A stretch of 35,473 nt of DNA, taken from contig CAJWCW010000008.1 in the NCBI GenBank assembly GCA_913030615.1, positions 1 through 35,473 of the forward strand, in the 5' to 3' direction. The position numbers and the translations under genes are program-made. This DNA comes from an uncultured Gammaproteobacteria bacterium (GTDB lineage Bacteria > Pseudomonadota > Gammaproteobacteria > Pseudomonadales > Azotimanducaceae). Positions 8,508-16,719 of this stretch are shown here, in pieces. Positions within the stretch are counted from its first letter, which is position 1; every line of letters starts with the position of its first letter. Under the pieces are notes generated by a model that saw only the letters and a list, made by a program, of their open reading frames with translations, was not told where the DNA came from and ran no database searches.

Positions 8508-9479
8508 ATGAGCCGGACATGGTCAAGTCTTACCCTATTCCTCCTTATCCAGTGTGTGGGGTCCGTGAGTGCCAACGATTGCCCACAAGATTTGCGTCGC
8601 GCCAACTCTCCGATAACCCCTAAATTAAATCGGCCCGACGAGCATCACACCTCGCCTCTTTTCATGTGGCGCTACCGTACGTTAACGGGCGAGCTCTATC
8701 TTGTCGGCTCCATTCATGCGTTAAGCGCGACCCTAAGAACGCTCCCGGTTCAGCTTGAAAGCGCATTTCAACAATCAACTCACCTTGCTGTCGAAGTTGA
8801 TACGACGTCGCCGAACATTCTCGATCGGACTTGGGTAACGGAGCATCTTTTACTTCCGAACAATAGCGGCCTTCGTAGCCTACTTAACGAAACCAGACGA
8901 GGCCGACTGTCTTGCCTTGTTCGGCAAATAAATATCGACTACGAGTCGATTGGTCGGTTGAAACCTTCGCTTGTTGCAATGCAGATTTCGCGCGCGCGTC
9001 TAAACGGGCTCGGTTATTACGCTAAATGGGGCATGGAACAGCAATTTCTTCGTCGAGCTGGTCGGCGCGAAGTGTTGGAACTTGAAAGCTCCCAGGAACA
9101 ATTACTCCTCATCGCAAACACCCCGGTCGAGGTACAACTCGAGCTGTTTGACGAAAGTCTAATAGGGCACAAAGATTTTCACGCCGAATTTGTTGCACTG
9201 ATGTCCGCCTGGCTAACCGGCGACGACGAATCCCTCATCCAATTACTGCGCGATCAAGACCACCATTCCACAGATTACCGTGACTTCCAAGATCGCCTGA
9301 TAAATCAGCGCAACATCCGTTTTGCACAAAAAATCGAGACCTTCCTCGCATCACCAGGCACGTACTTTGTGCTTGTTGGGGCAGCCCATCTCGTTGGGTC
9401 AGGAGGGTTGGTCCAACTGCTGGACGCGCGTGGTCACAAAGGGCATCGTGTCTTCTCCGGGGATCGAATCGATCCGTAA
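8508..9479 (+). CDS. TraB/GumN family protein, exported
   Basis: A 323-residue TraB/GumN-family protein, related to the eukaryotic TIKI metalloproteases. An N-terminal signal peptide is visible (SSLTLFLLIQCVGSVSA then NDC). Family landmarks are ELYLVGSIHAL (GxxH, near residue 63), the KWGMEQQFLRRA block near 180, RNIRFAQKIE near 270, and the second GxxH in FVLVGAAHLVG near 293. A periplasmic hydrolase or metalloprotease role is plausible but untested for bacterial members. It starts 21 bases after the CinA-like gene; no clear ribosome site precedes its ATG. Confidence 0.85.
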   Translation: MSRTWSSLTLFLLIQCVGSVSANDCPQDLRRANSPITPKLNRPDEHHTSPLFMWRYRTLTGELYLVGSIHALSATLRTLPVQLESAFQQSTHLAVEVDTTSPNILDRTWVTEHLLLPNNSGLRSLLNETRRGRLSCLVRQINIDYESIGRLKPSLVAMQISRARLNGLGYYAKWGMEQQFLRRAGRREVLELESSQEQLLLIANTPVEVQLELFDESLIGHKDFHAEFVALMSAWLTGDDESLIQLLRDQDHHSTDYRDFQDRLINQRNIRFAQKIETFLASPGTYFVLVGAAHLVGSGGLVQLLDARGHKGHRVFSGDRIDP

Positions 9480-9503
9480 TACGTATTCTCACGGGGAAAG
9501 GCA

Positions 9504-10220
9504 ATGGACCTAAGTGGAAAGAGCGCGATTGTTCTCGGCGGTACTTCGGGAATCGGGTTATCCGCGGTACAGCAACTCGAACGAGCAGGAGCAACCGTGG
9601 TTGCTGGAGGCCGATCGTCCACACACATCGAACAAGCGGCCAGTACTACCGGAGCGAGCGTGACCTATCGAGAAATCGATGTGCTTGATCGAGCCGCGTT
9701 GTCAGGCTTATTTGAAGACAGGGCCCCCTTCGACATCCTTGTCAATAGCGCCACGGGTGGCGAACGCGCCTCCGGGCCATTTCTTGAAATGGACTTAGAC
9801 GGATTCCAAGGATCTTTTCGCAAACTGTGGGGCTACGTTAACTCCGTGCGGTTGGCCGCCGAACACATGGCCGTCGAGGGGGCCATCGTTTTGGTAAGCG
9901 GCTTCCCAGCTCGGAAGTCCAACCCTGGCTCGTCGGCGATCTCGACGGTTGGCAATGCGGTTGAAGGATTCGTTCGTGCTATCGCCCCCGAGATCGCCCC
10001 TCGACGGATCAACGTTGTTGCTCCCGGGTTAATCGATACCCCCATGTTCCCGATGCAGGGAGAGGGGCGCGATCGCTTTTTTGAGAAAGCGACCGAGAAT
10101 ACTTTGATTCCACGAGCCGGGACGGCCGACGAAGTCGCATCAGCCATTCTCTTTCTGCTTCAGAACGACTACATGACGGGTTCTACAATCGACGTCGAGG
10201 GAGGTGCACTGCTTCCGTAG
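9504..10220 (+). CDS. SDR-fold protein lacking the YxxxK motif
   Basis: A 238-residue short-chain dehydrogenase/reductase fold. The nucleotide loop GGTSGIG (12-18), ILVNSA (78-83, replacing NNAG) and INVVAPGLIDTPMF (169-182) are clear. The catalytic Ser position is Ser132 (VLVSGFP). The segment where YxxxK should stand reads SSAISTVGNAVEGF (143-156), with no Tyr or Lys. It may be a divergent SDR subgroup with altered chemistry, or a binding protein. The C-terminus MTGSTIDVEGGALL is standard. It is preceded by GGGGAAAGG and lies 24 bases after the TraB-like gene. Confidence 0.88.
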   Translation: MDLSGKSAIVLGGTSGIGLSAVQQLERAGATVVAGGRSSTHIEQAASTTGASVTYREIDVLDRAALSGLFEDRAPFDILVNSATGGERASGPFLEMDLDGFQGSFRKLWGYVNSVRLAAEHMAVEGAIVLVSGFPARKSNPGSSAISTVGNAVEGFVRAIAPEIAPRRINVVAPGLIDTPMFPMQGEGRDRFFEKATENTLIPRAGTADEVASAILFLLQNDYMTGSTIDVEGGALLP

Positions 10221-10267
10221 AGAATCGGGAAAAGTTCGCAACGACTCTCGGGAGCGACTGCTCGCAG

Positions 10268-11092
10268 CTATCGTTTTGGTAGCAGCGCCTCGATGACTTG
10301 ATCCAGTCTGGCGGGATCGTCGTTCTTGAAATGTGCCATGCGCTCATAGATCTCCGCAGCTGCTAGATGAAAACCGTTCGGTAAGCCTGCGGCATTGAAG
10401 GTCGCCGCGATCTCTCGCATTTCGCCCGCAAAGCGCCATGCTTTCGGGCTTGTTCCAAGTGCACTTCTCTCGCTCGAATCACGCATTCCTTTTTGCGAAA
10501 TATCCCATTCGGCCAATAGTGTTTCCGTCACGCCGTTGTCCTCTGCCAGTGCGCGAATCGCTAACACTAAGGCCGAGGATCCTTTGGTATAGGCCGCATA
10601 GCACATCTTCACTGCCGATGCGGCTCCCGCGCCTCCACTGATCGCTCGAGCTGTTACCAACGAATCCTCAAACAATTCGACAACATCTTTCGCCATCGCT
10701 CCAGAAAGGTAAAAACGCGTGGCCCCGGCTCGCCACGCGGGTGGACCAACGATCCCCCCATCCACAAAATTGTTATCAAAGAGTTCGCCAATCGCCGTCG
10801 CCGTCTCGGGCGCAACCGCATTTCCATCGACATAAATACCGTCATACCCGCTTTGTCGGACTTCGCGAGCAACATCCAACGCTGCCTCCGGTGGGCAAAT
10901 AGACAACACTACATCGACCCGGCCTATCACCTCTTCGAGAGTCTCGACGAGCGTTATCTGAGCCTCGCGAGCTCTATCGATTGTCGCTCGACTGCGCCCA
11001 CTGGCAACACCAATGACTTCGTGACCGGCGCTGCTCACGGCGGCGCCTATAGACGCGCCCATGGCGCCAGGATGAAGAACCAATACCCTCAT
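10268..11092 (-). CDS. 6-phosphogluconate dehydrogenase-like NAD(P) oxidoreductase with DUF1932
   Basis: A 274-residue protein with an N-terminal Rossmann domain (VLHPGAMGASIGAAVSSAGH, 4-23) like 3-hydroxyisobutyrate and 6-phosphogluconate dehydrogenases. VDGNAVAPETATAI (about 93-106) follows. The helical C-terminal half, with GGAGAASAVKMCYAAYTKG, matches the DUF1932 domain found with this fold. It should oxidise or reduce a small hydroxy acid using NAD(P); the substrate is unknown. Its ATG overlaps the stop of the M20 gene (ATGA at 11089-11092), so the pair is co-translated and may act on one substrate: amide hydrolysis, then oxidation. Confidence 0.87.
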   Translation of the reverse strand: MRVLVLHPGAMGASIGAAVSSAGHEVIGVASGRSRATIDRAREAQITLVETLEEVIGRVDVVLSICPPEAALDVAREVRQSGYDGIYVDGNAVAPETATAIGELFDNNFVDGGIVGPPAWRAGATRFYLSGAMAKDVVELFEDSLVTARAISGGAGAASAVKMCYAAYTKGSSALVLAIRALAEDNGVTETLLAEWDISQKGMRDSSERSALGTSPKAWRFAGEMREIAATFNAAGLPNGFHLAAAEIYERMAHFKNDDPARLDQVIEALLPKR

Positions 11093-12513
11093 TTTCGATA
11101 ATCAAGCGGCGGCTGACGATCACCCAACAAGGCTTGATAGTCAAAATCAAGGCCACGATTCTTAATGAATTCCGCTCGGGCAGATCGGATCAAACCGCGA
11201 TCACGAAATAGTTCGTCCCCGGTCAGTGCGATGACTTTTGCGGCCAGCATCATTCCTTTGTGCCCAATACTCGTACCACTCGCCGCAACCGCCTGCCAAC
11301 TATGCGAAGGCGTTCCCGGGACCCAAGTTGCGGTCGAAAAGCCGGCCGTTGGCACCGCCCAGCTAACGTCACCCACATCGGTCGATCCCATTTTTTGACG
11401 AAACCGGAACGGTTGGATTTCGACCTGACTCCCAACTTGAAGAGATGGCCCAATAAGCGATGCGTACAGCGTATCCGCAAACGTTTGCTCCGATGCACTG
11501 TATTCGATTCCACCTAGGGTACGCATGTGTCGATCCAGCACGCGCGCGAGAATATCGTTTCTCAACACCGGGTAGTTCCCATGCATGACTTCGTAGTTCA
11601 TCCGAGTCCCTGTGCCGAGGGCAGCACCACGAGCAGCCGCGACAACCCGCTCAAACAATAACACCACCTGGTCTGGCTTCGGATGGCGCACGTAGTAATA
11701 AGCTTCAGCAAACTCGGGAACAATGTTCGGCGCGTCGCCACCGTCCGTAATGATGTAATGGATACGCGCCTGAGAAGGCACATGCTCCCGCATCATATTG
11801 ACCATGTGATTCATGGCTTCAACTCCGTCGAGCGCCGACCGCCCTCGCTCGGGTGAACCCGCCGCGTGCGAGGCGACTCCATGAAATTCAAAGCGACCCG
11901 ACTTGTTCGCAGTCGTGCTTTCTGGAGACGCATTGTTGCGATCGCCCGGATGCCAGTGCAAAACTACATCGACGTCGTCAAACAAGCCCGCCCGGGTCAT
12001 GTAGACCTTTCCAGACCCGCCTTCCTCGGCAGGTGTGCCGTAAACACGCACGGTTCCCGATCTTTCCCCTATCGCTAGTGATTTCGCGAGCCCCACGGCG
12101 GCGGCAACAGAAGCAGCACCGAAAAGGTTGTGTCCGCAGGCATGACCAGCCGCTTCATCCGCAAGGATTTCCCGCTTGGGACTCGCCGCTTGAGACATTC
12201 CCGGCAACGCGTCGAATTCAGCAAGAATCCCAATAACCGGGCTTCCACTTCCCGCCGACGCTACAAATGCGGTCGGCAATCCGGCGCTTCGACGTTCAAT
12301 AGAAAACCCGTTGGCCGTGAGGTAATCGCCTAACACCATCGAGCTCACGTTCTCTAGGTAACCGAGTTCCGCTTCACGCCAGAGCTTATCAGCGATCTCG
12401 ACGACCGCTGTTCTCTGCCCGTCAAGGATCTCCTCGATCGTCGTCAACTCGGCAATCGAAAAAACACCTGCCATTGACGCCGACAGCACCATCCCAAGTC
12501 GCCAATTGCGCAC
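11089..12513 (-). CDS. M20 family amidohydrolase (AbgB-like), possibly exported
   Basis: A 474-residue M20-type metal-dependent amidohydrolase resembling p-aminobenzoyl-glutamate hydrolase subunit B. Ligands and base are visible: GHACGHN (123-129), the E163-E164 pair in PAEEGGSGK, and HGVASHAAGSPERGRSALDG (211-230) in the lid domain. It should cleave an acyl-amino acid or amide bond. The GTG start at 12513 is set by GAGGAG at 12521-12526, 7 bases away. This start adds a hydrophobic stretch (LGMVLSASMAGVFSIA, 6-21) that looks like a signal peptide. That is odd next to a cytosolic dehydrogenase partner, so export is uncertain. Confidence 0.9.
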   Translation of the reverse strand: MRNWRLGMVLSASMAGVFSIAELTTIEEILDGQRTAVVEIADKLWREAELGYLENVSSMVLGDYLTANGFSIERRSAGLPTAFVASAGSGSPVIGILAEFDALPGMSQAASPKREILADEAAGHACGHNLFGAASVAAAVGLAKSLAIGERSGTVRVYGTPAEEGGSGKVYMTRAGLFDDVDVVLHWHPGDRNNASPESTTANKSGRFEFHGVASHAAGSPERGRSALDGVEAMNHMVNMMREHVPSQARIHYIITDGGDAPNIVPEFAEAYYYVRHPKPDQVVLLFERVVAAARGAALGTGTRMNYEVMHGNYPVLRNDILARVLDRHMRTLGGIEYSASEQTFADTLYASLIGPSLQVGSQVEIQPFRFRQKMGSTDVGDVSWAVPTAGFSTATWVPGTPSHSWQAVAASGTSIGHKGMMLAAKVIALTGDELFRDRGLIRSARAEFIKNRGLDFDYQALLGDRQPPLDYRK

Positions 12514-12520
12514 GATTATT

Positions 12521-12526
12521 CTCCTC
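12521..12526 (-). promoter_or_regulatory. Ribosome binding site fixing the GTG start of the M20 gene
   Basis: GAGGAG on the minus strand, 7 bases before the GTG at 12513. It favours the longer product with the signal-like N-terminus over internal ATG codons. Confidence 0.7.
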
Positions 12527-12687
12527 TCGAGTTGATCTTGGCCGACACCCTAACCGGGATCGCGCGGTCACGAGTTGTTGCGGCTCGACCCTCCCGCAAT
12601 CTTCGCAGGATTCCAACTAACATATCAAAATCAAGAAACACCTGATGCCTCCAATGCGATCCATGTAACGGCTCATCACCCCTCCCA

Positions 12688-12724
12688 ATGATCAAGCGGT
12701 TCGTACAAATCAGCGTTATGATCA
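12688..12724. repeat. Pair of ATGATCA repeats in a divergent promoter gap
   Basis: The 233-base gap between the divergent M20 and PhyH genes contains ATGATCA at 12688-12694 and again at 12718-12724, 30 bases apart (three helical turns). Each is followed by an ATCAAG...TTCG-like stretch. The core TGATCA is palindromic, so this could be an operator pair, but the words are short. No ORF in the gap is convincing. Confidence 0.25.
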
Positions 12725-12746
12725 GATTATCAAGTTCGTTAGGTTT

Positions 12747-13601
12747 ATGACGTTGGAAAAACTAACCGAGCAGCAACGTACAAGCTGGAACGTCGACGGT
12801 TATTTAAAACTCGAACAGGTATTCAACAGCGATGAGGTCTCTTTCTTCAACGACGAGCTCGATCGCATCCGACAAGAACCTGGTTGGGAGCCAGTGCGGG
12901 ACCCCAAGATGCCCATCGGTCACTACGGTTGGCTCCCTCACGCGGACAACGTCAGCGCCGAGGGTTTCATGGACCGGCGTGATCTGCTTCCCTACGGAAA
13001 GGCGTTTGTCGATTTAGTCGACCGCACGCCCGTCTTCGATCTCGTCGTCGATATCATGGGGCCAAATATTCTTCTCAGTATGACCCAGGCGATCGTAAGG
13101 GCGTCCCGAGACAAATTTCCGGGATACACGCACACCGACGGCGGCGAAGGATTACGTCAAATCCGGGTGACGGAAACGAGCTTACCGCTGGCAATAAAAG
13201 CGATGTATTTACTGACGGACGTGGAAGAACCCGACTCGGGTAATCTGACCGTGTTTCCTGGGAGCCATATGCGACCTTTCCCTTTTGACGCAAACCCGCC
13301 GATCACTCCCTATTCTCCCGGAGCAGCTCAACTAAGCGGCAAAGCAGGCGATTGCTTCCTCTTTTCGCATGCTCTGTGGCACGGGCCCTCGCAGAATCGC
13401 TCTGAAAATCCCAGAAAAACGCTGCTGTACAACTACTGTCAGCTATTTCTTCGCCAATACGATTTCGAAGTGACCCCGAAGATCAAAGAGCAATGTACTC
13501 CTCGCCAACTCAGATTAATGGGGGATCTCGGTTACGACTTCCGTCCCGGCTCTTACTTTTACGTCCCCCTCGATCAGTCCGAGATCATCGGCACCAGCTA
13601 G
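12747..13601 (+). CDS. Phytanoyl-CoA dioxygenase (PhyH) family oxygenase
   Basis: A 284-residue Fe(II)/2-oxoglutarate oxygenase. The facial triad is present: H129-x-D131 in YTHTDGGEG and distal His212 in LWHGPSQN. A 2-oxoglutarate-binding Arg is probably R223 (NPRKTLLYNY). DSGNLTVFPGSH (163-174) is the usual jelly-roll core of PhyH proteins. Bacterial members hydroxylate diverse small molecules, not only phytanoyl-CoA, so the substrate is open. The ATG has only a weak ribosome site (TTAGG). It is convergent with the serine hydrolase (18-base gap). Confidence 0.88.
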   Translation: MTLEKLTEQQRTSWNVDGYLKLEQVFNSDEVSFFNDELDRIRQEPGWEPVRDPKMPIGHYGWLPHADNVSAEGFMDRRDLLPYGKAFVDLVDRTPVFDLVVDIMGPNILLSMTQAIVRASRDKFPGYTHTDGGEGLRQIRVTETSLPLAIKAMYLLTDVEEPDSGNLTVFPGSHMRPFPFDANPPITPYSPGAAQLSGKAGDCFLFSHALWHGPSQNRSENPRKTLLYNYCQLFLRQYDFEVTPKIKEQCTPRQLRLMGDLGYDFRPGSYFYVPLDQSEIIGTS

Positions 13602-13619
13602 ACCAATCGATCCGCGTCA

Positions 13620-14780
13620 TTAACGGCATAGATCGGCGGCTTTATTGGAAATGCTCACGCCACGACGGCCAAGACGCACGGGATTCCGGTCGTGACCGTT
13701 CGTACAGTAGCCTAGCGAAATTCCGGTGGTAGGGTCCGCCCAAGCAATTTGGCCGCCGGCCCCACCATGACCAAAAGCGAGTGCTGAATTCAAATGTCCG
13801 AATCCTCGAAAATTTCGTGCGTCGTCACCGGCTACTACGATCCCCATCGCTCGATTGACCGGTCGATCAAACAGCATGTCGCGGTAGTCCCCACTAATCA
13901 CCGTTCGAGCCATCGAAAGAGTTTCGTCTTGCCAAATGACCGGTCCGCCGACACGACCGCCATGCAACAACCCTTGATAAAAAAGTGCCAGAGCTGCCGC
14001 CGTCATGATGCCGCCTCCTCCAGGGATTCCGACCGCGCGGATATCAGGGCGATCGAAACTTAGGATGGCATCCTCAGTAACCTCTGTGACGGGAGGTTCG
14101 GGCATACCCAATTTCGCGTAATCCTCACTCGTCATCACATCGCCCACATGCATCTGGGGAGCCACCCGATAATTTTCTGCTTCAGGTAATCCGACATAAC
14201 AATCTGGAAGATCTAACGGCTCAATAATCTTCTGCCGGACGAAAGTTGGAAAATCAATCCCGCTTTTTCGTTCGATGATCTCTGCTATTACCCACATCGA
14301 TGAGGTCGGGTGGTATTCAAAGCGTTCCCCAGGTGCCCAATTGAGTCGCCAAGCAGAAAAGCGCGAAAGTCGCACATTTCGATCATTCCAATCCGTTGGT
14401 CGAAAAGGGGCATGGGGAAACCCCGCCGTGTGCAAAAAAAGTTGGTCTACCGTAATGGTTTCTTTACCGTTCGTACCGAATTCAGGAACGATATCGGCCA
14501 CGGTCTCGGCGGGATCAAGATCTCCCGATTCCATGAGCAACCATGCAGCCGCTGAGGTAAACGCTTTGGTTGACGAAAAAACGCAGTAAAGAGTTTCGTT
14601 GGTGGCCTCGCCGAAGGTTTCGAAATACCCGAGCCGACCGTGGCGAGCAATCGCGATCTGGGCTGACGGCAGAATGCCTTCCGCTACTTCACGCCCAGCG
14701 CGTTCCCGCAAAAGCTCGAATTTCTCGAGATCAATCCCTAGTTCACTAGGCGTTGCTATCTTTTCGTCAATCGAAGTCAT
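13620..14780 (-). CDS. Beta-lactamase-fold serine hydrolase (class C/EstB-like)
   Basis: A 386-residue protein of the serine beta-lactamase-like family (PF00144 type). The SxxK motif is S69-S-T-K72 (YCVFSSTKAFTSAA). Tyr156 in FEYHPTSSMW stands in the YxN region. HGGAGGQIAWADP near residue 345 replaces the KTG box, as in esterases such as EstB. No signal peptide is seen, so a cytosolic esterase or amidase is more likely than an antibiotic-resistance beta-lactamase. It is divergent from the PLP enzyme (97 bases). Confidence 0.88.
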   Translation of the reverse strand: MTSIDEKIATPSELGIDLEKFELLRERAGREVAEGILPSAQIAIARHGRLGYFETFGEATNETLYCVFSSTKAFTSAAAWLLMESGDLDPAETVADIVPEFGTNGKETITVDQLFLHTAGFPHAPFRPTDWNDRNVRLSRFSAWRLNWAPGERFEYHPTSSMWVIAEIIERKSGIDFPTFVRQKIIEPLDLPDCYVGLPEAENYRVAPQMHVGDVMTSEDYAKLGMPEPPVTEVTEDAILSFDRPDIRAVGIPGGGGIMTAAALALFYQGLLHGGRVGGPVIWQDETLSMARTVISGDYRDMLFDRPVNRAMGIVVAGDDARNFRGFGHLNSALAFGHGGAGGQIAWADPTTGISLGYCTNGHDRNPVRLGRRGVSISNKAADLCR

Positions 14781-14877
14781 CTGGTCTCATCGCCCTTACA
14801 ATCGTTGTCATCGACTGACCAGTATAGCCCGTTACCAGTGATAGAATCGGCCGTTCGGGCTTGTATGAAGGACATCC

Positions 14878-15855
14878 ATGGACACCCGCAATGGTTTCGC
14901 CGATGCGGTCGGTAATACACCGCTCATCCGACTGAATACACTCTCTGACGAGACGGGTTGCGAAATTCTCGGCAAGGCCGAATTTATGAACCCGGGTGGA
15001 TCGGTAAAGGATCGTGCCGCTTTGTGGATGATCGCGGAAGCAGAAAAAAGTGGAACGTTATTACCAGGTGGCACCGTGGTTGAAGGAACCGCAGGCAATA
15101 CGGGTATCGGAATTGCGCACATATGCAACGCCCGAGGTTATCCGTGCATCATTTATATGCCGGACAATCAGTCTCCTGAAAAGGTTGAAATTCTAGAAAC
15201 CCTCGGGGCCGAAGTACGCGTCGTGCCGACCGTGCCGTACAAAGATGAGATGAATTACCAAAAGCAAGCGGGGCGATTCGCCGAGTCCCTCGACGGCGCC
15301 GTGTGGGCCAATCAATTCGACAACACAGCGAACCGGCTGGCGCACTACGAATCAACCGGACCTGAAATCTGGCGGCAAACGGAAGGCCGGGTAAACGCCT
15401 TCGTCTGTTCGGTTGGAACAGGCGGCACCCTCGCGGGCGTCTCGCAGTATCTGAAGGAACAAAATCCTGCGGTAGAGCTGGTTCTTTCTGACTGTATGGG
15501 GAGCGCGCTCTACAATTACGTTACCAACGGCGAAGCCGTCATGAGCCCAGGACCCTCGATCACCGAAGGTATCGGCAACAGCAGGGTGACAGAAAATCTG
15601 AGCGGCGCAACGATCGACTGGGCGCTTCAGGTCACGGATCAAGACATGGTCGACATGGTTTATCGTTTATTGCGTAACGAAGGCTGGTTCCTCGGTTCAA
15701 GTACTGGCATCAATGTCTGCGGTGCTGTAGCTGTCGCTCGTAAGCTCGGACCTGGGCATACGGTCGTGACCGTGCTCTGTGATGGCGGAGGTAAGTATCA
15801 ATCACGACTCTTTAATAAGACCTTCCTAGAGGAGCAAGGCCTACGCACCGACTAA
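14878..15855 (+). CDS. PLP-dependent cysteine synthase-like enzyme (CysK/CBS family)
   Basis: A 325-residue fold-type II PLP enzyme. Lys44 in MNPGGSVKDRAA binds PLP; GTAGNTGIG (70-78) is the substrate loop and CSVGTGGTLAGV the phosphate-binding loop. NYQKQA and the RLFNKTFLEEQGL tail recall the cysteine synthase A subgroup shared with fungi rather than E. coli CysK. It likely makes cysteine from O-acetylserine or a related beta-replacement product. No cysE or sulfate-assimilation gene is near. AAGGA at 14868-14872 sits 5 bases before the ATG. Confidence 0.88.
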   Translation: MDTRNGFADAVGNTPLIRLNTLSDETGCEILGKAEFMNPGGSVKDRAALWMIAEAEKSGTLLPGGTVVEGTAGNTGIGIAHICNARGYPCIIYMPDNQSPEKVEILETLGAEVRVVPTVPYKDEMNYQKQAGRFAESLDGAVWANQFDNTANRLAHYESTGPEIWRQTEGRVNAFVCSVGTGGTLAGVSQYLKEQNPAVELVLSDCMGSALYNYVTNGEAVMSPGPSITEGIGNSRVTENLSGATIDWALQVTDQDMVDMVYRLLRNEGWFLGSSTGINVCGAVAVARKLGPGHTVVTVLCDGGGKYQSRLFNKTFLEEQGLRTD

Positions 15856-15884
15856 CGGTGTTCGTCAGCGCGGTGAATATTCCG

Positions 15885-16706
15885 TCATATACCTTTAAAA
15901 GATACCTCGCGCTTTTCAACAAATGCTTTCGCAGCTTCCTTGTGATCTTCCGTCAGGCCCGTATGGATATGGTGGGTCGCCTCGATATCCATACACTCAC
16001 CTAGCTCGGTCCCCATGGCCGCCCGATTAAAGTTTTCCTTCATATATCGGTACGCAACGGGCGGCCCATCGGCAAGCCGACGCGCCATCTCCATGGTCCC
16101 TTCCTCCAGTTCCTCGTCAGCAAAAACACGGTTGGCAATACCCAAGGCCAGACACTCCTCCGCTCCAACACGATCGGACAGGTAATAGAGTTCGCGAGCT
16201 TTTCCAGGGCCCACTAGGTGATGTAGAAACCAGGTGCCACCGTAATCTCCACTAAACCCCACTCGGGCGAACGCGGTGGTAATAAAAGAGCTCGCTGCCA
16301 TAGTCCGCATGTCAGCAGCCAAAGCGATCGAAAGTCCCGCTCCAGCCGCTGGCCCAGGGATCATGGCAATTACAGGTTTCGGCATCGCGTACATTCGGCC
16401 CGCTGTCTTTCGATGATCGAGTCGCTGTTCGTGAATCCGCTCGTCTAAGGTACCGACCTCGTCGCGCCCAGCCGCCATCTGCTTGACGTCTCCGCCCGCG
16501 CAAAACGCACCACCGGCTCCTGTCACCACGACGGAACGCACGCTGTGACTTCGGGCCGCGTAATCCAGCGCGATACCCATTCCATCCTTCATCGGATCGG
16601 TAAGTGCATTCCTCGCCTCCGGTCGGTTGAGGGTAATCACCTCGATACCATTTGCTTCATAAGCCAAACAATCTTCAGTGCCTGTATCGATGTCAGTTCG
16701 AGACAT
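15885..16706 (-). CDS. Crotonase-fold enoyl-CoA hydratase/isomerase (PaaG-like Asp type)
   Basis: A 273-residue crotonase superfamily member. AFCAGGDVKQM and AAGAGLSIALAADM form the oxyanion hole. The crotonase E144 position is Ser in GAGLSIAL and the E164 position is not acidic. An Asp occurs in FARVGFSGDYGG, where PaaG-type isomerases have their catalytic Asp (xGLxPDxG). An isomerase-like role is therefore more likely than simple hydration. ATG at 16706 is chosen over an upstream TTG because AAGGAG at 16714-16719 is 7 bases away; that site overlaps the stop of the SMP-30 gene, so the two are coupled. Confidence 0.88.
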   Translation of the reverse strand: MSRTDIDTGTEDCLAYEANGIEVITLNRPEARNALTDPMKDGMGIALDYAARSHSVRSVVVTGAGGAFCAGGDVKQMAAGRDEVGTLDERIHEQRLDHRKTAGRMYAMPKPVIAMIPGPAAGAGLSIALAADMRTMAASSFITTAFARVGFSGDYGGTWFLHHLVGPGKARELYYLSDRVGAEECLALGIANRVFADEELEEGTMEMARRLADGPPVAYRYMKENFNRAAMGTELGECMDIEATHHIHTGLTEDHKEAAKAFVEKREVSFKGI

Positions 16707-16713
16707 GTTCAAT

Positions 16714-16719
16714 CTCCTT
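16714..16719 (-). promoter_or_regulatory. Ribosome binding site deciding the crotonase start
   Basis: AAGGAG on the minus strand, 7 bases before ATG 16706. It would be only one base from the alternative TTG at 16712, so the ATG is the start. Confidence 0.75.

Noticed and set aside
13620-14780. Antibiotic-resistance beta-lactamase
   Set aside because: SxxK fold is present but there is no signal peptide and HGG replaces KTG, as in esterases.
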